A DNA stretch of 64,000 nucleotides, from the NCBI RefSeq assembly GCF_003363755.1, contig NZ_CP031396.1:6046501-6110500 (forward strand), in the 5' to 3' direction. A model generated the notes under the pieces. It was not told the DNA's origin. It searched no databases and saw only the letters and a list, made by a program, of their open reading frames with translations. Source of the DNA: Pseudomonas protegens. Lineage in GTDB: Bacteria; Pseudomonadota; Gammaproteobacteria; Pseudomonadales; Pseudomonadaceae. Position 1 is the stretch's first letter. Each line of letters starts with the position of its first letter. Below, piece after piece: positions 44,725 to 51,761 of this stretch. A program made the translations under genes and the position numbers.

Positions 44725-44751
44725 CTGGTCGCGCAACCAACATTGGGAAGG
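44725..44751 (+). promoter_or_regulatory. Operator-like repeat, copy 2
   Basis: CTGGTCGCGCAACCAA followed by CATTGGGAAGG is the second copy. It runs into the ribosome binding site of the TetR gene (GGGAAGG before ATG 44756), so a protein bound here would block tetR expression, consistent with autoregulation. Confidence 0.65.
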
Positions 44752-44755
44752 TGAC

Positions 44756-45364
44756 ATGGCACGGCGCTCGAACACTGATGAAAGACGCGGCCAGATTGTG
44801 GCGGCACTCCAGGCCGTCATGGCCAAGGCCGGCTACGCAGGCGCAACCATAGCGGCCATCGCCCGGCACGCGGAGCTGGCGCCTGGCCTGGTGCACTACC
44901 ACTTCAAGGACAAGCGCGAGATCTTGGTGGCACTGGTCGACTCACTGGCCGGCTACGCCCGTCAGCGCTACGAGGCCCGGGCCGCTGAGGCCCAGACGGC
45001 CGAGCAAAGGCTTCAAGCCTATATTGCAGCACACCTGGCCTACGGTTCGGACGCGCAGCCCGATGCGGTGGCGGCGTGGGTGATGATCGGCGAGCAATCG
45101 GCCCACGACCCAGACGTGCGTGAGGTCTATCAGGCTGTGCTAGCGGCGCAGATGAAGCTTCTCAAGGGCCTGCTCCGGCAGCGATTCGCCGAACGCGGAC
45201 GCCGCGCCCGAGGGCTCGACGCGCTGGTGGCGGGCATTACATGCTTTATCCAGGGGGCGTTCACGCTGTCCACCACGGCGCGGCCACTGCTGCCGACGGC
45301 CTTCGCCGCACCGACGTTGATCGATTGGGTGGAGCGTTACATTGATACGCAGGAGGAGCGATGA
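44756..45364 (+). CDS. TetR-family regulator, BetI-like
   Basis: This 202-residue protein has an N-terminal TetR helix-turn-helix (YAGATIAAIARHAELAPGLV, HYHFKDKREIL) and a BetI-type ligand-binding domain. The ATG at 44756 has AAGG 5 nt before it. It is divergent from the oxygenase-WD40 gene with 105 bp between starts, a region holding two matching operator-like repeats. Its stop overlaps the HD-hydrolase start by 4 nt (ATGA), so the two are co-translated. The inducer is unknown. Confidence 0.88.
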   Translation: MARRSNTDERRGQIVAALQAVMAKAGYAGATIAAIARHAELAPGLVHYHFKDKREILVALVDSLAGYARQRYEARAAEAQTAEQRLQAYIAAHLAYGSDAQPDAVAAWVMIGEQSAHDPDVREVYQAVLAAQMKLLKGLLRQRFAERGRRARGLDALVAGITCFIQGAFTLSTTARPLLPTAFAAPTLIDWVERYIDTQEER

Positions 45365-46047
45365 TCAAACCGCCAGAAGGGCACAGTCTCTTTCCGGTCG
45401 GCGCGCACGGCGCCCCTGAGGTGCCTGATGGTGTGGGTTTCGCCGCCTGGGCCCGCCTCTGGGCAGAGCTCGGCGCCGGCTGCCCGCCGCGAGAAACCTA
45501 CGAAGAGCTCCTTCGACGCTACCGCGAGCCCCATCGTGCGTACCACAACTGCCAGCATTTGCAGGAATGCCTCCAGGTGCGCCGACTGATCAACGCAGCC
45601 TGCCATGCCCCCGCTGAAGTCGACCTTGCACTTTGGTTTCATGACGCCATATACGACCCCCTTCGCAGCGACAACGAGTTGCGCAGTGCGCAATGGCTGG
45701 ACGAGGTGGCACGTGATAGCGGCCTGGTCGATGAAATCCGCCGCAGGCTTTACGGCCTGATCATGGTGACGCGACACGACGGCGCTCCAGCGTCGGCAGA
45801 CGAGGCCGTGTTGGTGGACACGGATCTGGCGATCCTTGGGGCACCGACCGCACGGTTTGAAGCGTACGACCGCCAAGTCCGTCGCGAGTACCGATATGTG
45901 CCTCTGTTTGTGTACCGCCGAAAGCGGCGCCAGGTCCTGGAAGGCTTCCTGGCACGCGGGCACATCTATACGACTGCACCGTACTTCGATGCATTCGAAC
46001 AGCAAGCCCGCGTCAATCTTGCCCGCGCCATCGAGCGTCTCGACTGA
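45361..46047 (+). CDS. HD-domain metal-dependent hydrolase
   Basis: This 228-residue protein belongs to the small predicted HD-superfamily phosphohydrolases: YHNCQHLQECL supplies His ligands near residue 61, LALWFHDAIYDP the His-Asp pair near 94, VTRHD and VDTDLAILG later ligands. Enzymes of this group hydrolyse phosphate esters of nucleotides or related molecules, but substrates are unknown for most. It is translationally coupled to the TetR gene, so it belongs with the oxygenase-WD40 module. Confidence 0.85.
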   Translation: MIKPPEGHSLFPVGAHGAPEVPDGVGFAAWARLWAELGAGCPPRETYEELLRRYREPHRAYHNCQHLQECLQVRRLINAACHAPAEVDLALWFHDAIYDPLRSDNELRSAQWLDEVARDSGLVDEIRRRLYGLIMVTRHDGAPASADEAVLVDTDLAILGAPTARFEAYDRQVRREYRYVPLFVYRRKRRQVLEGFLARGHIYTTAPYFDAFEQQARVNLARAIERLD

Positions 46048-46197
46048 GAAACGGCCAACAGCGGAGGCGGGGCATTCGCCTTTTCAGGTGCCTGGTCACG
46101 CTGCAGTTCAACCCGTCACCGCAAACAGATGACGGGGCATCGCCGGCCAAAAAACCATGGTTACCGGTCACACAGGCTGCCGTTGCGCCCGTGATTT

Positions 46198-46305
46198 CGA
46201 CCTAAGGCTTGGCCCGATCCCAGCGACATTCCGCCAATCGGTTCCGCCTCTGTTCTGTCGATGTCGCAGCCGGTCGTTATCCACTTCCGGCTGCTGCGTG
46301 GCTTT
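46198..46305 (-). pseudogene. Scar of a second copy of the 50.2-kb locus
   Basis: ACCTAAGGCTTGGCCCGATC followed by CGACATTCCGCCAATCGGTT nearly matches 50237-50280, which encodes the C-terminus LAECRWDRAKP of the hypothetical gene there. TGTCGCAGCCGGTCGTTATC and the next 17 bases match 50720-50757 upstream of that gene. The roughly 0.45 kb between these two blocks in the intact locus is missing here, so this is an internal deletion derivative. Confidence 0.75.
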
Positions 46306-46317
46306 TCGTGCTGACTG

Positions 46318-46977
46318 TCAGCAACCGGAAGCTTTGAGCCCGGTGCCGATGGTGACCGCGTTGACCTGCACCTTTTCAAAGGCCTTCTGCGCCGCGGCGT
46401 CGTATTTCTGGTCGCAGTTGAAGCGAGTTTCCATCACGTAGTCTTCGCCTTCTGCTTTGCGCATCTGCGATTCCCATTGGTCGGCGGCGCTGAGCGCGGC
46501 ATCCGAGACCAGCACCACCTCCAGCAGCACCTCTCTGAAACCTATGGCGCGGGGGCCTTCCCAGTGGGCGTAGACGGAAGGGTCGGCGGCGTTGCCGCAC
46601 ATGCTCAGGCAACTGGCGCTGTAGCTCAGGCCGCCACCGGACGATTCGGTGAACGCGCCTACGGTGAGCGGCTTGCCGGGAGCGGGGGCGAAGGTGTCGA
46701 CGAACTGGGTCAGGTCGGCCTGGCATTTGGGCGTCAGCTCCATGCGCAGTTTGCTGACTGTGCCGCCTTCTATGGTGGCGGTGATGTTGCAGCCTTGGAC
46801 TTTGAACTTGTGCTCATCGCCGAAGGACTCTCGAGGGATTCCGGCGACGGATTCAAAGTACCGCTGATTGGTGCCCAGCATGTCGCCGGTGAAGACTTCG
46901 GCCACGGAGGCAGCATGGGCAACGTCAACGGACAGGGCCAGTGTTGAGGCAAAAAGGCTAAGGATCAGCTTGTTCAT
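46318..46977 (-). CDS. Hypothetical periplasmic protein
   Basis: This 219-residue protein has a signal peptide (MNKLILSLFASTLALSVDVAHA, cut near residue 22). Six mature Cys suggest disulphides. I recognise no domain. The ATG has AAGGA 7 nt upstream. It sits directly right of the scar that matches the 50.2-kb locus and downstream of the TetR-HD pair on the opposite strand. A role as a periplasmic immunity protein would fit the island but is only a guess. Confidence 0.65.
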   Translation of the reverse strand: MNKLILSLFASTLALSVDVAHAASVAEVFTGDMLGTNQRYFESVAGIPRESFGDEHKFKVQGCNITATIEGGTVSKLRMELTPKCQADLTQFVDTFAPAPGKPLTVGAFTESSGGGLSYSASCLSMCGNAADPSVYAHWEGPRAIGFREVLLEVVLVSDAALSAADQWESQMRKAEGEDYVMETRFNCDQKYDAAAQKAFEKVQVNAVTIGTGLKASGC

Positions 46978-47219
46978 GGGAGAGTCCTTTCAATCGGCGA
47001 CCAGAGTCTTTGGTCATCTTCAAGTGGGTTGGGGGACGGGAGTTTAGCAGGCGTTGCTGCTGTGTTCTTTGGGCGGCTTGCTGATTTCTCTGTGTACCGG
47101 CCATGCAGAAAGAGTTGTGGCCTGGTGCATTTTCTCGAGGAAATACCGGGTATCCGGCAAGCCGCGACCCATCCGTTCAAGGTCACCGACCGCCAAAGCA
47201 ATCAGGGCCCGCAAATAGC

Positions 47220-48119
47220 TCATTCGACAGAAGGCACCGAGGCTTTGCTGCCCAAGCGAATCAGCTCATTGGAGAAGCACAGACCGAGGATGATCAGTGC
47301 CGCGCCCGCATACAGGCTTTCACGGGGAACTTCATTGAGCGCCACAAACGCCAGCAGCGCGGCGAACAGTGGCTCGGTCAACTCCAGCGCTTGTACTTGG
47401 GATGGCTTGAGGTACTCGATGGCCTTGGTGGTGCAGAAGAAGCCCAGGATTGTCGGCAGTGTGGCCAGCGCCAGCAGGGCGGCGATCGCCAGTGGCGACA
47501 GTTCGCCCAGCGTGAAGCCGTCGGCCGCCGCCGGCATCAGCAGGTACAGGCCGCCGAAGAACAACAATTGGCGGGTGAAATGCAGTCCTCCCGACACCCC
47601 CATGCGCTTCATGGCAACCGAAAAGGCCCCATAGCCGCAGCCGGCCATGGAGGCAAGCGCCGCACCTTCCAGGGTAAAGCCCTGCTGCAGGTCGCCGCCG
47701 AATATCACCGAGATCCCGGCGATGGCCAGTGCAGCGCCAACGGTGGCATTCGCGGTGATGGGATCCCTGAGAAAAATGCGCCCCAGAATGATCGAGGAAA
47801 TGGAGGCGCTGGCCATCAGAACCACCACCACACCTGCCGCCGCGTAGTGTCGATAGGCGGAGGTTTCGAAATGGAACAGCACAAAGATGCCAAGGAAGGC
47901 GCAGATAGCCGCCTGGACCCATTGGCTCGATTTCGCCGGGCGCTTGAGGAAAAACAGCAAGATCGACAGCAGCACGCAACCCAGTAGGGTCTTGATGACA
48001 GCGACACTACTCGCGGTGAAACCATTATTCATGAGGACTTTGCTGAGTACACCGATCGTTGCGTTCAGTGCCGCAGCACAGAGTGCAAACATGACGCCTT
48101 TGCTGAAAGTGGATTGCAT
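47220..48119 (-). CDS. EamA/DMT-family transporter
   Basis: This 299-residue protein has ten hydrophobic segments in two EamA repeats (first about 8-140, second about 155-290; the second repeat shows ALELTEPLFAALLAFVALNE). The family exports amino acids, metabolites or other small molecules across the inner membrane. The start at 48119 (MQSTFSKG) is chosen because a 95-codon upstream extension does not look like a transporter. Substrate unknown. Confidence 0.82.
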   Translation of the reverse strand: MQSTFSKGVMFALCAAALNATIGVLSKVLMNNGFTASSVAVIKTLLGCVLLSILLFFLKRPAKSSQWVQAAICAFLGIFVLFHFETSAYRHYAAAGVVVVLMASASISSIILGRIFLRDPITANATVGAALAIAGISVIFGGDLQQGFTLEGAALASMAGCGYGAFSVAMKRMGVSGGLHFTRQLLFFGGLYLLMPAAADGFTLGELSPLAIAALLALATLPTILGFFCTTKAIEYLKPSQVQALELTEPLFAALLAFVALNEVPRESLYAGAALIILGLCFSNELIRLGSKASVPSVE

Positions 48120-48540
48120 CGATGACGATCCCTGTCGCTGAATGGTTGTTCGATAGAATGCCGCCCGCATCGACGGCGCACAGTTTGAGTGGACGAAGAT
48201 CCCAGCCGTGATCGGGGCATAAGCTCGATCCCCCAGCTGGAGGTTGTCGAGCTTCTTGAAATGCCCGCAAGCAAGGCTGGAGAACGTGGCTGGATCAGGT
48301 GGACGTTCACTTCCGGGCAGCGCGGTAAAGTCCTGCCCAAGTGGATGGCCTAGGCAATGGGCTGTCCGGCAAACGAGCTCTCCACGCCGCAGGCGATTAT
48401 GCACTGAGTACTCCCTCTACGGGATCCACATGCCCCGACAAGAGCCGAATGCAAGCACCCTGGTTGCGCTCGCCAGTTGATCAGCCCCCATCACTGAGCC
48501 GAGGAAAGCTCCTCCAGCCGGTGTCGCCCCGAAGGGACAG
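48120..48540. other. Intergenic 421 bp, no supported gene
   Basis: On the minus strand a frame continues upstream of the transporter ATG without homology I can name. No terminator, repeat or operator stands out apart from a short hairpin-prone CGCCCCGAAGGGACAGTCAG at the right end. Confidence 0.4.
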
Positions 48541-49620
48541 TCAGCCGGCCTGGCTCTTGGCGAGGCAATGAGCGTTGACGAAGGTTGCAGTGTGCTGCAA
48601 CGACTGACGTATATCCGGTTTGGCTATGCCATGCCTGCTGGCAAATTGCTCGACGGCCGCGGTATCAAAACGAGTGGTCTGGATGAAGTCCAAGGCTTCG
48701 GGCTGGGTATTCATGAATCGCGCGACAGGAGGAATGCTCAGTAGCCACTTCAGCAGTCGGAGCGAAACGTGATGCTTGGGAGACTTCAAGCCCAAAGGTT
48801 GTGCCACCTGCACCAACATTTCTCGCAAGTTGGGCGTTTGCGCATCCAGCGCCAGCAGTTCCTGGCCCGCCATGGCCGGATCAAAAGCACTCGCCGTCAT
48901 CAGCTCCACCAGGTAGTCCACGGTGACCAGTGGCAGCCAGTGCCTGGCGGTACCGGGCACGGCCGTGAGCTTTCCCTGCACCAGGTTGCGTATCAGCGCC
49001 ACCAGCGGCTGGCCGTCGAGAATATGCCCCGTGCGGCTGTGGCCACACACTGTCGCGGGGTGGACAACGGTCAGCTCTCCGCCCTTGGCGGACATGGTCT
49101 CCAGGGTCACAAAATGCGCTTCCAGCTTACTCGCCTCGTAACCACCGACATGCCGGTAAAGCGCAGGCCAATCGGTCCGCTGCGGATGGTGAGGATCGAT
49201 GCCGATGCGTCGCAGGTGTTCATGATTTTGCAGCATGTAGCCGCCGATCATCACCAACCGGCTGTTTTGCTCAGCCGCCAGCAGCGCCACGCGCTTGGCT
49301 CCTTCCACGTTCACCGCACGAGACTGTTCCAAGGTAAGCCCCCAGGCGAAGTGGGCACCCAGGTGGAAGACGACTCTGGCGTGCCTCAACGCTTCTCGGT
49401 CGGCAGGACTCAGCCCGAGCTGATCCCGTTCCAGATCGCCGGCCACGGCCAATACCCGGGAGGCGCAGCCGCCCAAATTGTCGACTTGCTCCCGCAGTGC
49501 CGCGAGTCGCTCCGGGCGACGCATCAACACCCGAACGGTGTGACCTTTTGCACTCAGGTGTGCCAGCAAATGTTGACCGATGAAGCCGGTACCCCCGGTG
49601 ACAAAGCACTCCACGCTCAT
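48541..49620 (-). CDS. NAD(P)-dependent epimerase/reductase (extended SDR)
   Basis: This 359-residue extended short-chain dehydrogenase has TGGTGFIGQHLLAHL at residue 8 and the catalytic Tyr-Lys in YEASKLEAHF. It resembles the dihydroflavonol-4-reductase-like group acting on ketone, aldehyde or sugar substrates. AAGGA precedes the ATG. It is divergent from a MerR regulator with 74 bp between starts, so the regulator probably controls it. Substrate unknown. Confidence 0.85.
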   Translation of the reverse strand: MSVECFVTGGTGFIGQHLLAHLSAKGHTVRVLMRRPERLAALREQVDNLGGCASRVLAVAGDLERDQLGLSPADREALRHARVVFHLGAHFAWGLTLEQSRAVNVEGAKRVALLAAEQNSRLVMIGGYMLQNHEHLRRIGIDPHHPQRTDWPALYRHVGGYEASKLEAHFVTLETMSAKGGELTVVHPATVCGHSRTGHILDGQPLVALIRNLVQGKLTAVPGTARHWLPLVTVDYLVELMTASAFDPAMAGQELLALDAQTPNLREMLVQVAQPLGLKSPKHHVSLRLLKWLLSIPPVARFMNTQPEALDFIQTTRFDTAAVEQFASRHGIAKPDIRQSLQHTATFVNAHCLAKSQAG

Positions 49621-49639
49621 TTCCCTGTTCCTTGTTGAA

Positions 49640-49682
49640 GGTGAGAAACCAAGCGTAAACTATCGACCCAACTCTATGGTCA
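49640..49682 (-). promoter_or_regulatory. Candidate MerR-type promoter of the epimerase gene
   Basis: On the minus strand CTTGACC is followed about 19 bp later by TTTACGCT. This long spacer is typical of promoters activated by MerR-family proteins. It lies between the divergent MerR and epimerase genes. The dyad between the elements is imperfect. Confidence 0.4.
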
Positions 49683-49694
49683 AGTGGTGTTTTC

Positions 49695-50084
49695 ATGAAA
49701 ATTGGTGAAATCGAGGCCCGCAGCGGCGCCAGCCGCCATACGCTGCGTTACTACGAGCAAATCGGCCTGATCTCACCGCAGCGACGAACGAACAACTATC
49801 GTGTTTACACCGCGCAAACACTGCAGGACCTGGACTTTATCCAGCGCGCGCAAAGCATGGGGTTTTCCCTGGGGGAAATAGGCGAGATTCTCGATGCGCA
49901 GCGCAACAAGCTGATCGACTGTGCCGAGGGCGCCAAGCTCATTGAAAAAAAGATGGCCGAAATCAAACAGAAAATCGCCAACTTCCAAAGCATCTATCGG
50001 TATCTGGACGAAGAGCGTGCCAAGCTCGAAGCCAGTGCTGCCGAGCAACTTGCGCTGCAGCGGTTGAACGACGCTTCCAGCTGA
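49695..50084 (+). CDS. MerR-family regulator
   Basis: This 129-residue protein has a MerR winged helix-turn-helix (GASRHTLRYYEQIGLI and RTNNYRVYTAQTL) and a dimerising coiled coil (about 75-120). It has a single Cys (LIDCAEG), not the paired Cys of metal-sensing members. It is divergent from the epimerase gene and probably activates it from a promoter with a 19-bp spacer. It resembles regulators of aldehyde- or quinone-responsive reductases, which fits the neighbour. Confidence 0.88.
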   Translation: MKIGEIEARSGASRHTLRYYEQIGLISPQRRTNNYRVYTAQTLQDLDFIQRAQSMGFSLGEIGEILDAQRNKLIDCAEGAKLIEKKMAEIKQKIANFQSIYRYLDEERAKLEASAAEQLALQRLNDASS

Positions 50085-50236
50085 GCGGCCCGCATCCAGC
50101 CATCGGCGTAGCCCCGCAGCAGTGCGTCATGCGCGGTCGACAGCAACAGGCCTGCCGAACCAGCACCTTTCCTGTGTGCTCAAGCCGGAAGCGGAGGTCG
50201 TGCTGGTTACCACAGGGCTCTGGCCGTAGTGGAGAC

Positions 50237-50665
50237 CTAAGGCTTGGCCCGATCCCATCGACACTCCGCCAACCGCTGCACATCGGTTCCGCTCTTTTCT
50301 CGCCTGTCGATGTCGCCGTCGGCGTTCAGGTAGATATGGGTATGGGGCCATTGCGGGGTGATGCTGATGCAGTGATTACGCCCCGTGTTCTTGCTCCACC
50401 AGGAAAATTCCATGAAGAACTCGTCGTCGGGGAAGAGCACGCCATGATCGGTTGCGCCGCCTCCGGGAAGCATTCCTCCTTTATCAATCCGATCCTGGAC
50501 ATTCCAGATGTACCTGAGCTCATCCCGGCCGGCTTGGGAGTAGTGAACATTCACCCTTGGCAACGCGAAGTCCCAATGCGTGACCAGCCCAAACAGCAGC
50601 GGTATCCAGAGCAGCTTTACGTACCATGGCCGGCGCGTGCCTGCATGGAGGGGCCAGAGTTTCAT
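50237..50665 (-). CDS. Hypothetical protein with one N-terminal membrane segment
   Basis: This 142-residue protein has a hydrophobic segment at about 18-31 (LLWIPLLFGLV) after a short basic N-terminus, then a hydrophilic domain with MLPGGGATDHGVLFPDDEFF and ISITPQWPHTHIYLNADG. The ATG at 50665 has AAGGA 5 nt upstream; an ATG at 50671 lacks space for a ribosome binding site. A deletion scar of a second copy is present near 46.2 kb. It lies next to a toxin stub, so an immunity or island-specific role is possible. Confidence 0.65.
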   Translation of the reverse strand: MKLWPLHAGTRRPWYVKLLWIPLLFGLVTHWDFALPRVNVHYSQAGRDELRYIWNVQDRIDKGGMLPGGGATDHGVLFPDDEFFMEFSWWSKNTGRNHCISITPQWPHTHIYLNADGDIDRREKSGTDVQRLAECRWDRAKP

Positions 50666-50763
50666 CTCCATCCTTTGGGCGTATTTTTTTGGGGGGGCGT
50701 GGGTTGAGAGTAGAGACGGCAGTGTCGCAGCCGGTCGTTGTCCACTTCCGGCTGCTGGGCTGA

Positions 50764-50904
50764 ATCGCCCTTAGCAATATTACGAAAAAATACAACGTTA
50801 AGACAGTCGATGAGTTGAAGGCTCTAACTAAAGGTGGCAGATCAACGACGCACAGGAATGATGGCGTTTTGAAGCATTCTGTAAGTCATGTAAACAAGTT
50901 ATGA
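50764..50904 (+). pseudogene. C-terminal stub of a polymorphic toxin
   Basis: Starting right after a stop, 46 codons with no start codon read ITKKYNVKTVDELKALTKGG and then THRNDGVLKHSVSHVNKL before TGA. The sequence is A+T-rich, protein-like, and ends 31 nt before the ATG of the next gene, the usual toxin-immunity spacing. It is read as the last residues of an Rhs-, CDI- or effector-type toxin tip whose gene has been lost. The toxin class is not recognised. Confidence 0.55.
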
Positions 50905-50935
50905 GTAGGCTAGAAATGGAAGATGGAGCCACACA

Positions 50936-51397
50936 ATGATTGATAGTATAGAAGTTAAAGAGTTTGATGATCTGGAGGGGCAGTTGCTTGATGCGAATGT
51001 TTCTTATGGCGAGGTGACGCGTGAGTACGCTAGTTATCTAATGGGTCTTATCCAAAGAGGTGAATTAAAAACTATTGCTGCCAGCAAGTTGGAAAAGTTG
51101 GTGCCGTTCTTGAAAGAGGCCATCTTGCGCGAGCGTATCGAAAGTGATGAGGTACTTCGAAAGAAGCTCACTGTCGATCTCTGGAAAATGGAGCAGCAAA
51201 GTCGCAAGGAAGATGAAGATTTTGCAAATTTCATCCGAGGTGTGCTCTATTGCTATGGTACAGAGGAGGTTTGGGAAGAGGAGGGCGATGGTCCAACGCC
51301 TATCTATCTTTACTTTTTGATCCTGAAAAAAATATTGCCGGGTCTGAGGAAAGATTTTATTAGTAGTTTTAATCGATTCCTTGGAGGGCGCAGCTAA
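50936..51397 (+). CDS. Putative immunity protein, A+T-rich
   Basis: This 153-residue, highly charged helical protein without a signal peptide starts at an ATG with GGAG 9 nt upstream. Its codons (many AAA, GAA, TTT, TTA) are clearly more A+T-rich than those of the surrounding chromosome, pointing to transfer. It directly follows a toxin-tip stub on the same strand. These are the usual marks of a polymorphic-toxin immunity gene, but I recognise no named family. Confidence 0.65.
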   Translation: MIDSIEVKEFDDLEGQLLDANVSYGEVTREYASYLMGLIQRGELKTIAASKLEKLVPFLKEAILRERIESDEVLRKKLTVDLWKMEQQSRKEDEDFANFIRGVLYCYGTEEVWEEEGDGPTPIYLYFLILKKILPGLRKDFISSFNRFLGGRS

Positions 51398-51761
51398 GCC
51401 ATTCTCTGTTTTTTTGTCGGGCTCAGATAATAATGGCTGGAGAGAATCTCTCCAGCATTACTTAGGCCAGAACTACAAAGATAGTGCAATCGGTTCATAA
51501 GAAATTTTAATCGCAAGGCTCAAAACACAACCCCGGACTAATACACAATGCAGGTTGGACAATAGTGGGGGCGGCTTATGTTCTTGAGGGGCTACCGGGC
51601 ATCTTGTAATCCGCGATCAATGAGTCAAACCTGGCCACCAAGCAGGCCGAGCCTGCTGCCATTGCCGCGGTCAACTCACTGGCGCGGTCAGCGCCGCTCA
51701 GCGCCTTTGAAAATCACCTTGGCCCCGCTGAGGCGGGGCAGTCCGTGCGTTCTCCTCGATA
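51398..51761. other. Intergenic 364 bp with hairpins
   Basis: GCTGGAGA-GAATC-TCTCCAGC at 51436-51456 is a perfect 8-bp hairpin downstream of the putative immunity gene, without a T run. From about 51610 a rightward frame (SNLATKQAEPAAIAAVNSLA) looks protein-like but has no start and may be a scar. A second hairpin lies at 51722-51739. Confidence 0.45.
51722..51739 (-). terminator. Hairpin downstream of the hybrid kinase gene
   Basis: GCCCCGC-TGAG-GCGGGGC is a perfect 7-bp GC stem 23 bp past the stop of the leftward kinase gene. On the minus strand only a loose T-rich stretch (GATTTTC) follows 7 nt later, so it is a weak intrinsic terminator. Confidence 0.55.

Noticed and set aside
51600..51761. 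Rightward protein-like frame overlapping the end of the hybrid kinase gene
   Set aside because: It has no start codon or ribosome binding site and no recognisable family; at most it is a scar, so it is only noted within the intergenic entry.
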